Part shown: one piece after another, positions 32,529 through 45,256 of the stretch
Numbering within the stretch: the stretch's first letter is position 1
Layout: the number at the start of each line of letters is the position of its first letter
Assembly (NCBI GenBank): GCA_036346375.1
Contig: CM070500.1
Span: 82,006,437-82,070,436, forward strand
Source: Guadua angustifolia
Lineage: Eukaryota; Streptophyta; Magnoliopsida; Poales; Poaceae
Reading direction: 5' to 3'
Length of the DNA stretch: 64,000 bases
Position numbers and translations under genes: made by a program
Notes under the pieces: model-generated
Seen by the model: the letters and a program-made list of their open reading frames with translations, nothing else
Told to the model about the DNA's origin: nothing
The model's database searches: none

Positions 32529-35500
32529 ATGGCGATCTCCACCGATTCGCGCAGCGAGGAGAAGGTATGCCTGATCTTTGTGCGTTCCTTGCGGTGGACT
32601 TTGGGCGGTTTTCGTGCGTAGTGGTGGACTCTTGTTGTTTGACGAGGGATCGGAGTGGTGTTGTTCTTGGGGTGACCGGGTGACTATTTTCTGGCGCCGC
32701 TTCATGGGTTCTGTAGCTTGTGGATGCGACGCGGTCGACAAGACGCTTCTGCTTTGCTCCATCTTAGCTGCGTTCCTAGGGTTCCATTTGTGCAATCGTT
32801 GGGCTTATTACAGCTGTTGCAAGAATCCGTGCTCTTTTTCTTGTTTGTTCAAAGATTGCATGTTGGGGTTCAATAAAGTGAATAAAACCCATCAATTATG
32901 GCATATGTTTATCGTTCACCAGAACAATCTGATTTCTATTCCTATTCACTGCTTCATTTTCCTCTCGATCTGGTGGTTAAAAATTGCATCTAGCTAGGGG
33001 TATTGCAGTGTAATGGAATGATAATGATGTTATTTTGTTGCGTTGCTGTAGGATTCGCCTCATTCGCAGGAGGAGAAGCGGTGGGTATTGTCCGATTTTG
33101 ACATTGGGAAACCACTTGGGAGGGGCAAGTTTGGCCATGTTTACTTGGCCAGAGAGAAGAGGGTAAGTAAAATGTTTTAGTTTTCTTCTCTCTTCAGTCA
33201 GCACAGATTATTATGTTCATTATTCTACATTTTGTCCTTTTCCTATGTACTAGACACTGATTAATTCAGTATCATAACTTAAGGACTTTATGTACTGCCA
33301 TTGCTGGGAGCTTAGTACAACATGTTGACATCTACTACCGTAGCTAATGATGTGACTGGAGCTCAGATCTACTTGCTCTACGACTAAGCATTGCATTGAA
33401 TTGAATAATACTGGTGCTATTGTAACTTTGCGGTTTAGAAGTAGGAGATAGGAAGCACACGTTTATCTATATGTATCTGTTTTCCTATCTGAGTGCAGTA
33501 GCTTAATATTTGCCACAATGAAATAGTTAAAGGAGAAACTGACTCCCTAATTTTGAGTTTAGTTCGTTGTGGAAATAGTGGTGCTGTATCGTCCATGGTA
33601 AGGAAGTTTAATGGACATATACCGTGCGAAATATACTCTTAAAGATGGCAGGAACTTATGTCACTGAATTCTGGTGCACTTTCATATGGCCCTACCTGTA
33701 TCATAGTAAACATGTCGAATGTGAAAACTCAAAACTCTTCAATGTGGTCTGCAACTGATAATATTTGTAACCTAAAAATGCATGTTTCAGAATGCTTGTC
33801 CATTCCTGTTTTATAATCATTCCAGTGATCATTGAAGACTTAACACTATTTGCGTTCTATGGACACAGAGTAGTCACATTGTGGCTTTGAAAGTTCTTTT
33901 CAAGAGCCAACTTAAGCAATCTCAGGTGGAGCATCAGCTGCGCCGTGAAGTAGAGATACAGAGTCATCTCCGGCACCCCAATATTCTACGCCTATATGGG
34001 TACTTTTATGATCAGGTCCAGACAGAAGCAGCTGTAAGATCATTGATGTTGCTTTATTTTGAGGTCTTTTGATCGTCATTTTTGTCATATGGATTCTGCA
34101 GACCCGTGTTTACCTAATCTTAGAGTATGCTGCAAAAGGTGAACTTTACAAGGAGCTGCAGAGGTGCAAGCATTTCTCTGAAAGACGATCAGCAACTGTA
34201 AGTAAATGCTTTTTGCTCATATGCTTGGTAAATTTATCTTTTGCCCCTTTATGCTATTCCAAAAGTAGTAATTGAGATTTCCCTGTTTCTAGTACATTGC
34301 ATCATTGGCGCGTGCACTGATCTACCTTCACGGGAAGCATGTAATCCATAGAGACATTAAACCAGAAAATCTTTTAATTGGAGCCCAGGTAGTACATTGT
34401 TTTGTTTCGGTATTAATGATGTGAGACTGTATGCTCTCTGGTATTTACATAGCTATATGATTCCATGAACAGGGCGAGCTCAAAATTGCAGACTTTGGTT
34501 GGTCTGTCCACACTTTCAATCGAAGAAGGACAATGTGTGGCACATTAGATTACCTACCACCTGAAATGGGTATTTTCGCTTTCCATGTCAAAATTGATTC
34601 ATGGCTAAAAATGCCACGACTGTTTTAATTTTCTAGTGCCTGGCTGCTTTTCTTCGCTCTCAACACTCAACTTGTTGCAATTTGTCCAGTGGAGAAGACA
34701 GAACATGATTACCATGTTGACATCTGGAGCTTGGGGATTCTATGTTATGAGTTCCTTTATGGGGTCCCGCCTTTTGAAGCAAAAAGAGCACTCCGAGACA
34801 TACCGAAGGTAATTCATGATGAATCCCAGGATGCAGTTATTTTGTAGTTAACCTTGTCCATATGTGTCTCTCTTGATCCATTGTTTTCCTTATGAACCTT
34901 GTTGCCTCTTTCAGATGTTGTATTATGTATTATTTGTTCTGATTTGTGAGCTATACCGTGAAGCAATACCTTGAGTTACGCGTGGTGCTTGTATAGGAGA
35001 GAAACACTGCATTGAGCACTACAGCTAGACGTGTTTTATTTCCTTGATTTCTTGAATCCATCACTAGTAGATTGGCCCAACTCCAACAGGAATTATTTTG
35101 ATCAAAGCCTATGTTTTACTTACTGAAAGTTATCATACATTCGTTATGATTGAGTGACTACAAATAGTTCCACTTAATACGGCACTCTACTTAGCACCCG
35201 TTGACCCATTTTAGCCTTTTTGTTAGTGACTTGTAATCAACGGTTGTTTCTGAAGCTGTCTTTATTCACATGCAGGATAGTGAAAGTCGACTTGAAGTTT
35301 CCACCAAAACCATTTGTTTCTCCTGCTGCAAAGGACCTTATTTCACAGGTAAGAGGTTCCTGTACCAATATCGGCAAGAAGAAATGGTTACTAGGTATAT
35401 CTCCTTTGCTGAACCCCAGAAATGTTTTGATCTGCAGATGCTTGTGAAGAATTCGGTTCACCGCCTCCCCCTTCACAAGCTCCTTGAGCACCCTTGGATA

Positions 35501-35539
35501 GTTCAAAACGCTGACCCATCCGGCGTGTACAGAGGGTAG
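32529..35539 (+). CDS. AUR1: Aurora kinase, alpha type, copy 1 (frameshifted in exon 7)
   Basis: Nine exons: 32529-32564, 33052-33162, 33869-34015, 34102-34197, 34293-34388, 34473-34569, 34690-34808, 35276-35348, 35438-35539. They have GT-AG introns and encode the same residues as copy 2 up to exon 7. Visible are the glycine loop GRGKFGHVY, the ALKVL lysine, HRDIKPEN, DFG and the activation loop RRTMCGTLDYLPPEM, which marks plant alpha-Aurora (AUR1/2) Ser/Thr kinases of the mitotic spindle and cell plate. At about 34781-34785 exon 7 has five As where copy 2 has four. This replaces the last ~65 residues and gives a premature stop in exon 9, removing the end of the kinase C-lobe. If real, the copy is a recent pseudogene. 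If a homopolymer error, it is a functional duplicate. Confidence 0.85.
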
Positions 35540-35970
35540 AGTTCCGCGTGCTGCTTGCACTTTCCTCTATTCAAGGGGAGCTTCATTCTTTGCACTGTTG
35601 TTATGGCTTGCTGCCCAAACCTGTAGTTGTCTGCTCGGGCTTCAGCTTTCCTCGATGAAGATTAGAAGCTACATGGTAGAGTGTATGTGTTGCGATGCCT
35701 GGGGCTGTGGAGCAAGGTCCTGTACTAATTATATTTCTCATGGACAACCATCTTATATGATATCAGACCTAGTTTTCATATACCCTTGTTAGAATGTACT
35801 GTAGGCCTGTGTCGACTGCTCTCGTCCCTTGTCACCGTGCGCCTAGGCACGTTACTGACAGCGTTGGTTCGTCAGCCACCCAATGTAGTCATAAGCGCTA
35901 CCATCTTCTTCCACGCCCCAGATCCGAGGAGTTCAGACGCGTGAGTGGAGTGTTGAAGATAAGTGAATCA

Positions 35971-36045
35971 GTATACTACATGCATTACACACCACAACAA
36001 GCTACTTAACCAGTTATCCCACCCAAATAATACCATAATAACAAA
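35971..36045 (+). repeat. 75-bp inverted repeat, left arm (unit 2)
   Basis: Same sequence as 30300-30374; pairs perfectly with 37074-37148. Confidence 0.92.
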
Positions 36046-37073
36046 ATTTACGTTCTAGACCTTTCCTCACTTAACCTTTTGGGTGAACTGGTTGGTGCAT
36101 GCAACTCAATACACCTGTTAGAGAGAGATGTTAGGGAATATAGATGAGAGAGAAATTATTTTTGCTTTTAACATATTCATTTATAGGCCTCACCTTGGAG
36201 GTATTTGAAGCTGCTAAACATTACAAGAAATCGTATTAAAATTGGAGGCCATTAGTGGACTCCAGCTTAGAGGCTAGGATGCCCTTATATCGATAGCGAA
36301 GGTTCAGCGCAATGTTCTTGTCCCGACGCTGGTTTTCTGAATATTCCTTTACGAGAAAGCGAAATGTCATGTCTTAACAGGTCACTGTTTGACTAATCAC
36401 GCATCTAGACCTTTCTAAGCTGTAAGCCGTAGCATACATAATTCCGCAACGATCTTTTTTAGTCTGTTCTACTGTAGCAGGTCGTTGTTCTCTTTCGGGG
36501 TCAAGTATGTATGATCATCGTTATCTACTTGATTTTCACCAATTTGCGCTAAAATGGGCGAGCATATATTGCCTATCCGTAAAACTTTTTTTTCTAAATA
36601 CATGTTTTAGAATTAGTATAGTTTTCATTCCAATAGTCGCGGTGAGTGCTCTTGGCTGAAGTCGAATCAGTAAAAAAAAACTTTAATACTTGAAATGAGT
36701 TGTCCACCTAGCTAAAGCCTAAAGGTTCAAACTTCAGATCAGTACATATAATGTTTTCTCAAGTTGCGTGTACTTTAGTATACTCTTCTGCCGTGTTCCA
36801 TCGATCATCTCCCTTAAAAAAAGAACAGAAGGAATCTGACATCTCCGGCCAATTGCTAGCTCTTGTTTCCAAAATTTTTGCATGATTTTTTTTCAAAAAA
36901 GTTTAGTATAATTTGAGAGATGATTAAGTCAAGGATCAGGAACCTTCCAAATTGCCAAGAAACTCTGTTTGCCCGTTGCAATCAGAAGAATATTTTAAGT
37001 CAGCTGGAGCTTGGCCGTCTTAGCCTGCAGAATGATAAGGTCGGAGCAATTTCTTAATTAGATTGTGATCCAC

Positions 37074-37148
37074 TTTGTTATTATGGTATTATTTGGGTGG
37101 GATAACTGGTTAAGTAGCTTGTTGTGGTGTGTAATGCATGTAGTATAC
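37074..37148 (-). repeat. 75-bp inverted repeat, right arm (unit 2)
   Basis: Same sequence as 31397-31471; inverse complement of 35971-36045. Confidence 0.92.
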
Positions 37149-37895
37149 ATAGTTTCTTTTTAGACTTGATATATAGGGATTCTTGGCCTCCATGCAGTAG
37201 CTAGTATACAATACAAGCGTGCATATAGACCCACAAGTTGCATGTAAATTTAATCTGTTTTATGCGTGAGGATTGCGTGTATACTGATTTTCAGGGGGAT
37301 ACAAGCATCACATAATGTGTTTTGTGAAGCGTCGTCAAGTCGGTGTGTACTTCAGTTCATAAGGATAACTTGAGCCGATGATTGTGTTGTACACTACGAA
37401 AAAGTGTTTAAAGTAAGCGATGTCCATTTTTTTTAAGGAAGTGATGGTGAAATGATTTCTGGACGTATCAATTTCACAAGAAACAATCATTTTCGACCCG
37501 AACAAGGAAAATTCCCATGTTCCAAATGAGACCAAACCGTTTCAGCTGAAATTCGTACATTCCAAAGGATTAAGTCCAGTTTACCTCCTGAATTCTGACC
37601 TCTAAAACCGAATGTTTAACTCCATTAACTGCCAAAACCAGATTATTTCATTCCCAAAGGATGCTTTGGCCGACGGTTTTGATTGCGTGGGTTCGAAATA
37701 AACACTCAAGAGAGGTGTTTTTAAGCTTTTCTTTTTAAAAGTTACATAAATATTAAAGAATGAATGGAGGATAAACAGTAACTACTTATCCCTTTATTAC
37801 TTTAAAATTTGTACAAGTTCCAATATTTTATGTAACTTGTGTTAAGAGGGAAAACGTAGAAGCATTGCTCAACCCTAATATATTACATTCCAAAG

Positions 37896-38078
37896 GCCCA
37901 TATATAATGGTTGGGCTATTACGGTCCACTCATACTAGCAGTATTGGCCCATATCCTAACGTAGCCCATTAGATTTCTCAACATGGCGGCCCAAAATAAG
38001 TCCATTTCCACTTAGGCGATCATAAACGGCTCGCCGCCGCGCACGTGAGGCAGTACAGTAGCGAAGAATTCGACCGTT
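37896..38078 (+). promoter_or_regulatory. Site II and AACGG cluster upstream of Aurora copy 2
   Basis: The same five GCCCA/TGGGC motifs and two AACGG cores as in copy 1, at the same distance from the ATG. The duplication therefore carried the proximal promoter. Confidence 0.5.
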
Positions 38079-38210
38079 GCGGCCTCCGGCCAAGTCATAA
38101 AAGCCCCCAAATCTGCGATCCCCAATTCCAAACTCGCCTGCGCTCCCCACCTCCCTCCCTCTCTCGCTCGCCATCTCCCCTTCCCCCTTCGCTCCTCCGC
38201 TCCGCTGGAC

Positions 38211-41200
38211 ATGGCGATCTCCACCGATTCGCGCAGCGAGGAGAAGGTATGCCTGATCTTTGTGCGTTCCTTGCGGTGGACTTTGGGCGGTTTTCGTGCG
38301 TAGTGGTGGACTCTTGTTGTTTGACGAGGGATCGGAGTGGTGTTGTTCTTGGGGTGACCGGGTGACTATTTTCTGGCGCCGCTTCATGGGTTCTGTAGCT
38401 TGTGGATGCGACGCGGTCGACAAGACGCTTCTGCTTTGCTCCATCTTAGCTGCGTTCCTAGGGTTCCATTTGTGCAATCGTTGGGCTTATTACAGCTGTT
38501 GCAAGAATCCGTGCTCTTTTTTCTTGTTTGTTCAAAGATTGCATGTTGGGGTTCAATAAAGTGAATAAAACCCATCAATTATGGCATATGTTTATCGTTC
38601 ACCAGAACAATCTGATTTCTATTCCCTATTCACTGCTTCATTTTCCTCTCGATCTGGTGGTTAAAAATTGCATCTAGCTAGGGGTATTGCAGTGTAATGG
38701 AATGATAATGATGTTATTTTGTTGCGTTGCTGTAGGATTCGCCTCATTCGCAGGAGGAGAAGCGGTGGGTATTGTCCGATTTTGACATTGGGAAACCACT
38801 TGGGAGGGGCAAGTTTGGCCATGTTTACTTGGCCAGAGAGAAGAGGGTAAGTAAAATGTTTTAGTTTTCTTCTCTCTTCAGTCAGCACAGATTATTATGT
38901 TCATTATTCTACATTTTGTCCTTTTTCCTATGTACTAGACACTGATTAATTCAGTATCATAACTTAAGGACTTTATGTACTGCCATTGCTGGGAGCTTAG
39001 TACAACATGTTGACATCTACTACCGTAGCTAATGATGTGACTGGAGCTCAGATCTACTTGCTCTACGACTAAGCATTGCATTGAATTGAATAATACTGGT
39101 GCTATTGTAACTTTGCGGTTTAGAAGTAGGAGATAGGAAGCACACGTTTATCTATATGTATCTGTTTTCCTATCTGAGTGCAGTAGCTTAATATTTGCCA
39201 CAATGAAATAGTTAAAGGAGAAACTGACTCCCTAATTTTGAGTTTAGTTCGTTGTGGAAATAGTGGTGCTGTATCGTCCATGGTAAGGAAGTTTAATGGA
39301 CATATACCGTGCGAAATATACTCTTAAAGATGGCAGGAACTTATGTCACTGAATTCTGGTGCACTTTCATATGGCCCTACCTGTATCATAGTAAACATGT
39401 CGAATGTGAAAACTCAAAACTCTTCAATGTGGTCTGCAACTGATAATATTTGTAACCTAAAAAATGCATGTTTCAGAATGCTTGTCCATTCCTGTTTTTA
39501 TAATCATTCCAGTGATCATTGAAGACTTAACACTATTTGCGTTCTATGGACACAGAGTAGTCACATTGTGGCTTTGAAAGTTCTTTTCAAGAGCCAACTT
39601 AAGCAATCTCAGGTGGAGCATCAGCTGCGCCGTGAAGTAGAGATACAGAGTCATCTCCGGCACCCCAATATTCTACGCCTATATGGGTACTTTTATGATC
39701 AGGTCCAGACAGAAGCAGCTGTAAGATCATTGATGTTGCTTTATTTTGAGGTCTTTTGATCGTCATTTTTGTCATATGGATTCTGCAGACCCGTGTTTAC
39801 CTAATCTTAGAGTATGCTGCAAAAGGTGAACTTTACAAGGAGCTGCAGAGGTGCAAGCATTTCTCTGAAAGACGATCAGCAACTGTAAGTAAATGCTTTT
39901 TGCTCATATGCTTGGTAAATTTATCTTTTGCCCCTTTATGCTATTCCAAAAGTAGTAATTGAGATTTCCCTGTTTCTAGTACATTGCATCATTGGCGCGT
40001 GCACTGATCTACCTTCACGGGAAGCATGTAATCCATAGAGACATTAAACCAGAAAATCTTTTAATTGGAGCCCAGGTAGTACATTGTTTTGTTTCGGTAT
40101 TAATGATGTGAGACTGTATGCTCTCTGGTATTTACATAGCTATATGATTCCATGAACAGGGCGAGCTCAAAATTGCAGACTTTGGTTGGTCTGTCCACAC
40201 TTTCAATCGAAGAAGGACAATGTGTGGCACATTAGATTACCTACCACCTGAAATGGGTATTTTCGCTTTCCATGTCAAAATTGATTCATGGCTAAAAATG
40301 CCACGACTGTTTTAATTTTCTAGTGCCTGGCTGCTTTTCTTCGCTCTCAACACTCAACTTGTTGCAATTTGTCCAGTGGAGAAGACAGAACATGATTACC
40401 ATGTTGACATCTGGAGCTTGGGGATTCTATGTTATGAGTTCCTTTATGGGGTCCCGCCTTTTGAAGCAAAAGAGCACTCCGAGACATACCGAAGGTAATT
40501 CATGATGAATCCCAGGATGCAGTTATTTTGTAGTTAACCTTGTCCATATGTGTCTCTCTTGATCCATTGTTTTCCTTATGAACCTTGTTGCCTCTTTCAG
40601 ATGTTGTATTATGTATTATTTGTTCTGATTTGTGAGCTATACCGTGAAGCAATACCTTGAGTTACGCGTGGTGCTTGTATAGGAGAGAAACACTGCATTG
40701 AGCACTACAGCTAGACGTGTTTTATTTCCTTGATTTCTTGAATCCATCACTAGTAGATTGGCCCAACTCCAACAGGAATTATTTTGATCAAAGCCTATGT
40801 TTTACTTACTGAAAGTTATCATACATTCGTTATGATTGAGTGACTACAAATAGTTCCACTTAATACGGCACTCTACTTAGCACCCGTTGACCCATTTTAG
40901 CCTTTTTGTTAGTGACTTGTAATCAACGGTTGTTTCTGAAGCTGTCTTTATTCACATGCAGGATAGTGAAAGTCGACTTGAAGTTTCCACCAAAACCATT
41001 TGTTTCTCCTGCTGCAAAGGACCTTATTTCACAGGTAAGAGGTTCCTGTACCAATATCGGCAAGAAGAAATGGTTACTAGGTATATCTCCTTTGCTGAAC
41101 CCCAGAAATGTTTTGATCTGCAGATGCTTGTGAAGAATTCGGTTCACCGCCTCCCCCTTCACAAGCTCCTTGAGCACCCTTGGATAGTTCAAAACGCTGA

Positions 41201-41225
41201 CCCATCCGGCGTGTACAGAGGGTAG
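38211..41225 (+). CDS. AUR1: Aurora kinase, alpha type, copy 2 (intact)
   Basis: Nine exons: 38211-38246, 38736-38846, 39556-39702, 39789-39884, 39980-40075, 40160-40256, 40377-40494, 40962-41034, 41124-41225. They total 876 nt, 291 residues, about the usual size of plant AUR1/2. A short N-terminus (MAISTDSRSEEK) precedes the kinase domain starting around residue 24 (WVLSDFDIGKPLGRGKFGHVY). It has the ALK lysine, HRDIKPENLL catalytic loop, DFGWS, activation loop RRTMCGTLDYLPPEM with the activating Thr, and a C-lobe ending LLEHPWIVQNADPSGVYRG. Alpha Auroras phosphorylate histone H3 Ser10 and spindle proteins and control division plane (family knowledge). All splice sites are GT-AG and the frame is open. 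Upstream site II motifs fit expression in dividing cells. Confidence 0.95.
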
Positions 41226-41598
41226 AGTTCCGCGTGCTGCTTGCACTTTCTCTATTCAAGGGAGCTTCATTCTTTGCACTGTTGTTATGGCTTGCTGCCC
41301 AAACCTGTAGTTGTCTGCTCGGGCTTCAGCTTTCCTCGATGAAGATTAGAAGCTACATGGTAGAGTGTATGTGTTGCGATGCCTGGGGCTGTGGAGCAAG
41401 GTCCTGTACTAATTATATTTCTCATGGACAACCATCTTATATGATATCAGACCTAGTTTTCATATACCCTTGTTAGAATGTACTGTAGGCCTGTGTCGAC
41501 TGCTCTCGTCCCTTGTCACCGTGCGCCTAGGCACGTTACTGACAGCGCGTTGGTTCGTCAGCCACCCAATGTAGTCGCAAGCGCTACCATCTTCTTCC

Positions 41599-42335
41599 CT
41601 AGGTGACCGCACGACCGCCCAAGTGCTTTTTCCAAGTCCCACACCGCCTTCTTCTCCCCCGCGCTCGATTCCCACCACCTCCCTCATGACTGTCATCACT
41701 GTGCTCCATCTCCTTTGTTGGCGATGGGTGACGAATGACAATGAGGTTAGGACAAGGGTTTGCTGGACTTAGGGTGAGGGTTCAGTGGTTCACCGTGCCC
41801 CCCCCCCCCCCGGCCACTGTACAGAAAGGGAGGGAGCAACGGCTTGGTGGTGGGTGATGGTGTGGTGAGGCAGCGGTGGCGATGCCGGCCGTGGGTATGG
41901 AGGAGGGAGGTGGCGGTGGGTGACACAACAATGATGGCGATGAGTTAGGGTTGGTGGGGCCCGTGGTAGCGATGGGCAAGGAGTGACAGCGATGCAATGA
42001 GGCGCCACTGGCCACGGGAGATGGTGGCAGGCAGTAGCAGGGGAGGAGCAGTGGATGGCGAAGGCTCTTGGGATGACACCAGAATTTAGGCTTTCCCTAG
42101 GTGTTGCGATGCCATGACCTTCCGCTTGCGCTGTGAGCTCTCCGCCGCCACCCAAACACCAAGCAGTGTGTGGGAGAAGGCGGTTGGGACTTTTGCGAAG
42201 GTGACGACATCCAGGCACAGCGGAGGTGAAACCCTAGGAGAGCACTCTGCGCTTCAAGGAGGAAGCTGTGTCACGAGGTGGAGAATGGGACAGTCTAGTT
42301 CTTCTTTTCCTTTTTTTTCAATTCGGGATAGCCTA
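41599..42335. other. Intergenic GC-rich segment, no gene recognised
   Basis: It contains a poly-C run (about 41800-41811) and G-rich simple sequence. Minus-strand ORFs (41790-42218) are proline/histidine-rich and look fortuitous. Confidence 0.4.
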
Positions 42336-42786
42336 GTTCAAAGGTGGCTAGATGGGCCATGCCAAATGAGCCAGCCCGGGGCCCAGCACTATAGGCACAG
42401 CCAGGCATGGCATGGCCCAGCAGTAAACGGGTTGTGTCGGCATGGCCCAATAGGGCCGACCTGACACTGTGTGGTCCCTTTACAACATGGTATGGCCTGT
42501 TCAACCCATTTATTCAAAAATATAAACATTGGAGGCTTAAAAAATTTTAAAATTTGTAAAATAACATTTTTTTTCCTATAAATAGGGTAGCACATCTCCC
42601 TCATGTTCCCACCAGCAAACTTGCAATATCTACTCTGCATTCTCTTGTAAAAATTCTCTTACCCTTGGTGATAATTTAGCAAAATTCAAAATAGTTTTGC
42701 CAAAAATCTGAAATTCGACTTCCGGCTTCTATTAAGAAATCAAGGTAAGAATAGTGATTTAATTTTTCATTGTCCTTATTATTTTC

Positions 42787-43713
42787 AATGAGAAGGAGAA
42801 GCGGGATTTTGTGTTCTTCCCAACTTCTGATTTCGCTATTTCACCCGAGAAGCTTTTTGCATCCTATCAAGTTGAAGAAGCTGTAGTACCTATACCATCC
42901 TCACTTCCTCAGGTTCTACAAGTGCTACTGCATCGGCAAGCACCAGGGCAAAAAGATCAAGACATAGTATATTGGGAGTCTAGGAAGATTGCGAATAGAT
43001 TTTCGAGACAACAGATAGCGTTTAGAGAAGGTATGCTATTTGTAAATAATGTAAATATAAATTGACTGTGAAATCTTCATGTGAAGCAGGGCACTTGAAG
43101 AGACATGCTGAGAGATGTAAAAAAACAAGAGTAGCTATGAGACAGACGCAGTTGCAATACAACCCCGATTGTACGGTATGGTACGTCACTGCGACTAAAA
43201 TCTCAAGGTAGCTCATGAATCTCTTTGTCATTTAATTGCTTCTCGAGATCTACCTTTAAACATTAGTGGGTCACCAACATTTGAAAACTATATTTGGACT
43301 GCTCATAATTCCAGGTTTTCTACAGCTTCTAGACAGATAACAACTAGAGATCTGATTAAATACCGTAATAATTATCATAGTAAGCTAAAAGAGCTCTTTA
43401 ATACATGTATTTTTTATGTGTCTTTGACATCAGAAATATTGAGGGGTAGGATTAAAAATGATTACCTTAGTGTAGTTTCTCATTACGTAAACAATGATCG
43501 GCAATTAGAGAAAAGAATTATATGATTCAAATTAATTGACATAGCGCACACTAGTGAGAATATTGTTAATTTTATTGTAAAAGTTGTGAAAGATTTTAGT
43601 CTCACAGATAAAATTTTTGCAATAACATTAGATAATGCTACAGCAAGCACTTTTGCAACGGCCATTCTTACTTCGCTTTTGAATTCGTATGCCAAATCTT
43701 TTTGTTACAATAG
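42787..43713 (+). pseudogene. hAT transposase, N-terminal part
   Basis: With frameshifts ignored, the plus strand gives the end of a BED zinc finger (GHLKRHAERC near 43090). It continues with the transposase core: ASREIYLPLNISGSPTFENY, LRGRIKNDYLSVVSHYVNND, and LDIAHTSENIVNF…KIFAITLDNATAS, where the Asp and Asn belong to the conserved hAT motif. Multiple stops and shifts make it inactive. It is cut at 43713 by a copia LTR and continues after 48601. Confidence 0.8.
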
Positions 43714-45202
43714 TGTTGAAAGTATCTAGGCCTCTAATTCAATTTGGTTGGTAATTAATGACAATTACGATTAAAGGACTACTATTTTCAATTTGAGTAT
43801 TTTGAGAATAGGTTAGTACTAAATTTGGCGATCATGGAAGCATGAAAATGGTGAAAAAGAAGATCAACACATCGAGACAAGATGCTAAGGTGTAAAATTT
43901 AAGGACCACCTCATAGCTTTTGCCGATCACGGAGTTTGGAGAAAAAGGTTGGATTGCTAGAACAGACGTCGTACTGTTAAGAGAGGTCTTGGCTACTTAT
44001 TCAATGTTAAAAAATATTTAGAGGCTTAATACACGTGCATTTAGACACTTACACAACATTGCATTCTAAAGGAAAATCAAAACCATAAAAAATGCATTCT
44101 TGGTCTATGGGTCCAATGCTACCGGAACCCCTCCGGTCATACCGACCGGCGGTATGACCGAGCGTATCCTGGTTTGTTTTTTATAGAAAGGGGCACATTT
44201 GGCGATAGAGGGGGTTGGTATGACCGACCCCCTCCAATCATACTGGCTGGCGGTATGAGCGGGGTCAATTCGGCTTGATTTTTCTAGAGAGTATGTTTTT
44301 CGGTTGATTGGGCAAATTTGAAGCTTAGTATGACTGGAACCCCTCTGATCATACCGACCATAGTGACCAACAGTCACTGACAATACATTTAATATACTGT
44401 AGCAACCGTTGGCTACTGAGGAGCGGTTATACCAGTCCGAGGGTGGTATGACCGGGTTTCCAGGGTATTTTGATATCTTTTTAGCCAACGGCTATATTTG
44501 GTTGGTGGGGGTTATAAATACCCCCACCTACATTCTAGAGCAACTCTTGGACCTCATTGATCATATTTGAGCTCTAGAAAGTCTCCAACTTATTGTGTGT
44601 ATTAAATTTTTATTTCGAGAGAGTTAGGAGCAATTCAAGTGTTGCATTTAGTGTTGAGCCTTTAGACACTTGATTCGACCTCAAGCAAGTGTTAAGACTT
44701 ATTACTCTTGGAGGTTGCCACCTCCTAGATGGGTTGGAGGTGTTCGTACGCGGTGAGCTTCTCAACGGAGATTGTGAGAAGCCTCGGTAAGTTGTGAAGG
44801 TCGGAGTTCGCCTACCTAGAGTGGGATAGAACTACCAAAGTGATTAAGGAAGGCTCAAGTAATTGGAGCTGGCTTGAAGTTATTAAAGTCGCCTCAATAT
44901 GGATTAGGAGAGACTGATAAGTCTTTGAGACCACAGGATAAATTTTTGTCTCATTGTTTTGTGGTTTGAATTTTCTATTCATGTGTGCAATTTACATTTT
45001 TAGCACTTACGTGTATTGATCCTGTGCTTAGGATTACATCGTGCTTATACTTAGATTGTTGAAGCACTTAGAGAACCCTAGAGAACTTAGTTTAATTGTA
45101 AAAAATTACAATTCTTGCTTAGTTATTTTATTAATTGCAATTAGAGCTAAAAAATTTAGAAACCACCTATTCACCCTCTAGTCGGTTATCCTTGATTGTA
45201 CA
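43714..45202 (+). repeat. 5' LTR of SIRE-like copia element
   Basis: Starts TGTTGAAAGTATCTAGGCC and ends TTGATTGTACA. Its last 190 bases match 48412-48601 closely. The interior includes GGTATGACCG-type near repeats (44140-44460). Confidence 0.82.
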
Positions 45203-45256
45203 AGTGGTATCAAAGTTTGGATTCTCTTTTGGGGCTTTACCGTCTAGAGAGTAAGA

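Larger units (their letters stand above)
30241..35912 (+). repeat. Direct tandem duplication, unit 1 (Aurora locus)
   Basis: 5672 bp, near-identical to unit 2 (35913-41598), which follows with no spacer. The four bases TTCC occur at the left edge (30237-30240), at the junction (35909-35912) and at the right edge (41595-41598). This fits illegitimate recombination at a 4-bp microhomology. The first ~200 bp are more diverged than the rest. Confidence 0.9.
35913..41598 (+). repeat. Direct tandem duplication, unit 2 (Aurora locus)
   Basis: 5686 bp, colinear with unit 1 from the mini LTR element through the Aurora 3' flank. Nearly all differences I noticed outside the first ~200 bases are single-base length changes in homopolymers. 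Unique sequence starts at 41599. Confidence 0.9.

Noticed and set aside
32578..32997. ORF of 139 codons after Aurora exon 1.
   Set aside because: It falls entirely within intron 1 between good splice sites and lacks any domain. The copy in unit 2 is shortened by a one-base change.
44105..44488. 127-codon minus-strand ORF.
   Set aside because: It lies within the copia LTR over GGTATGACCG-type repeats and is not a gene.
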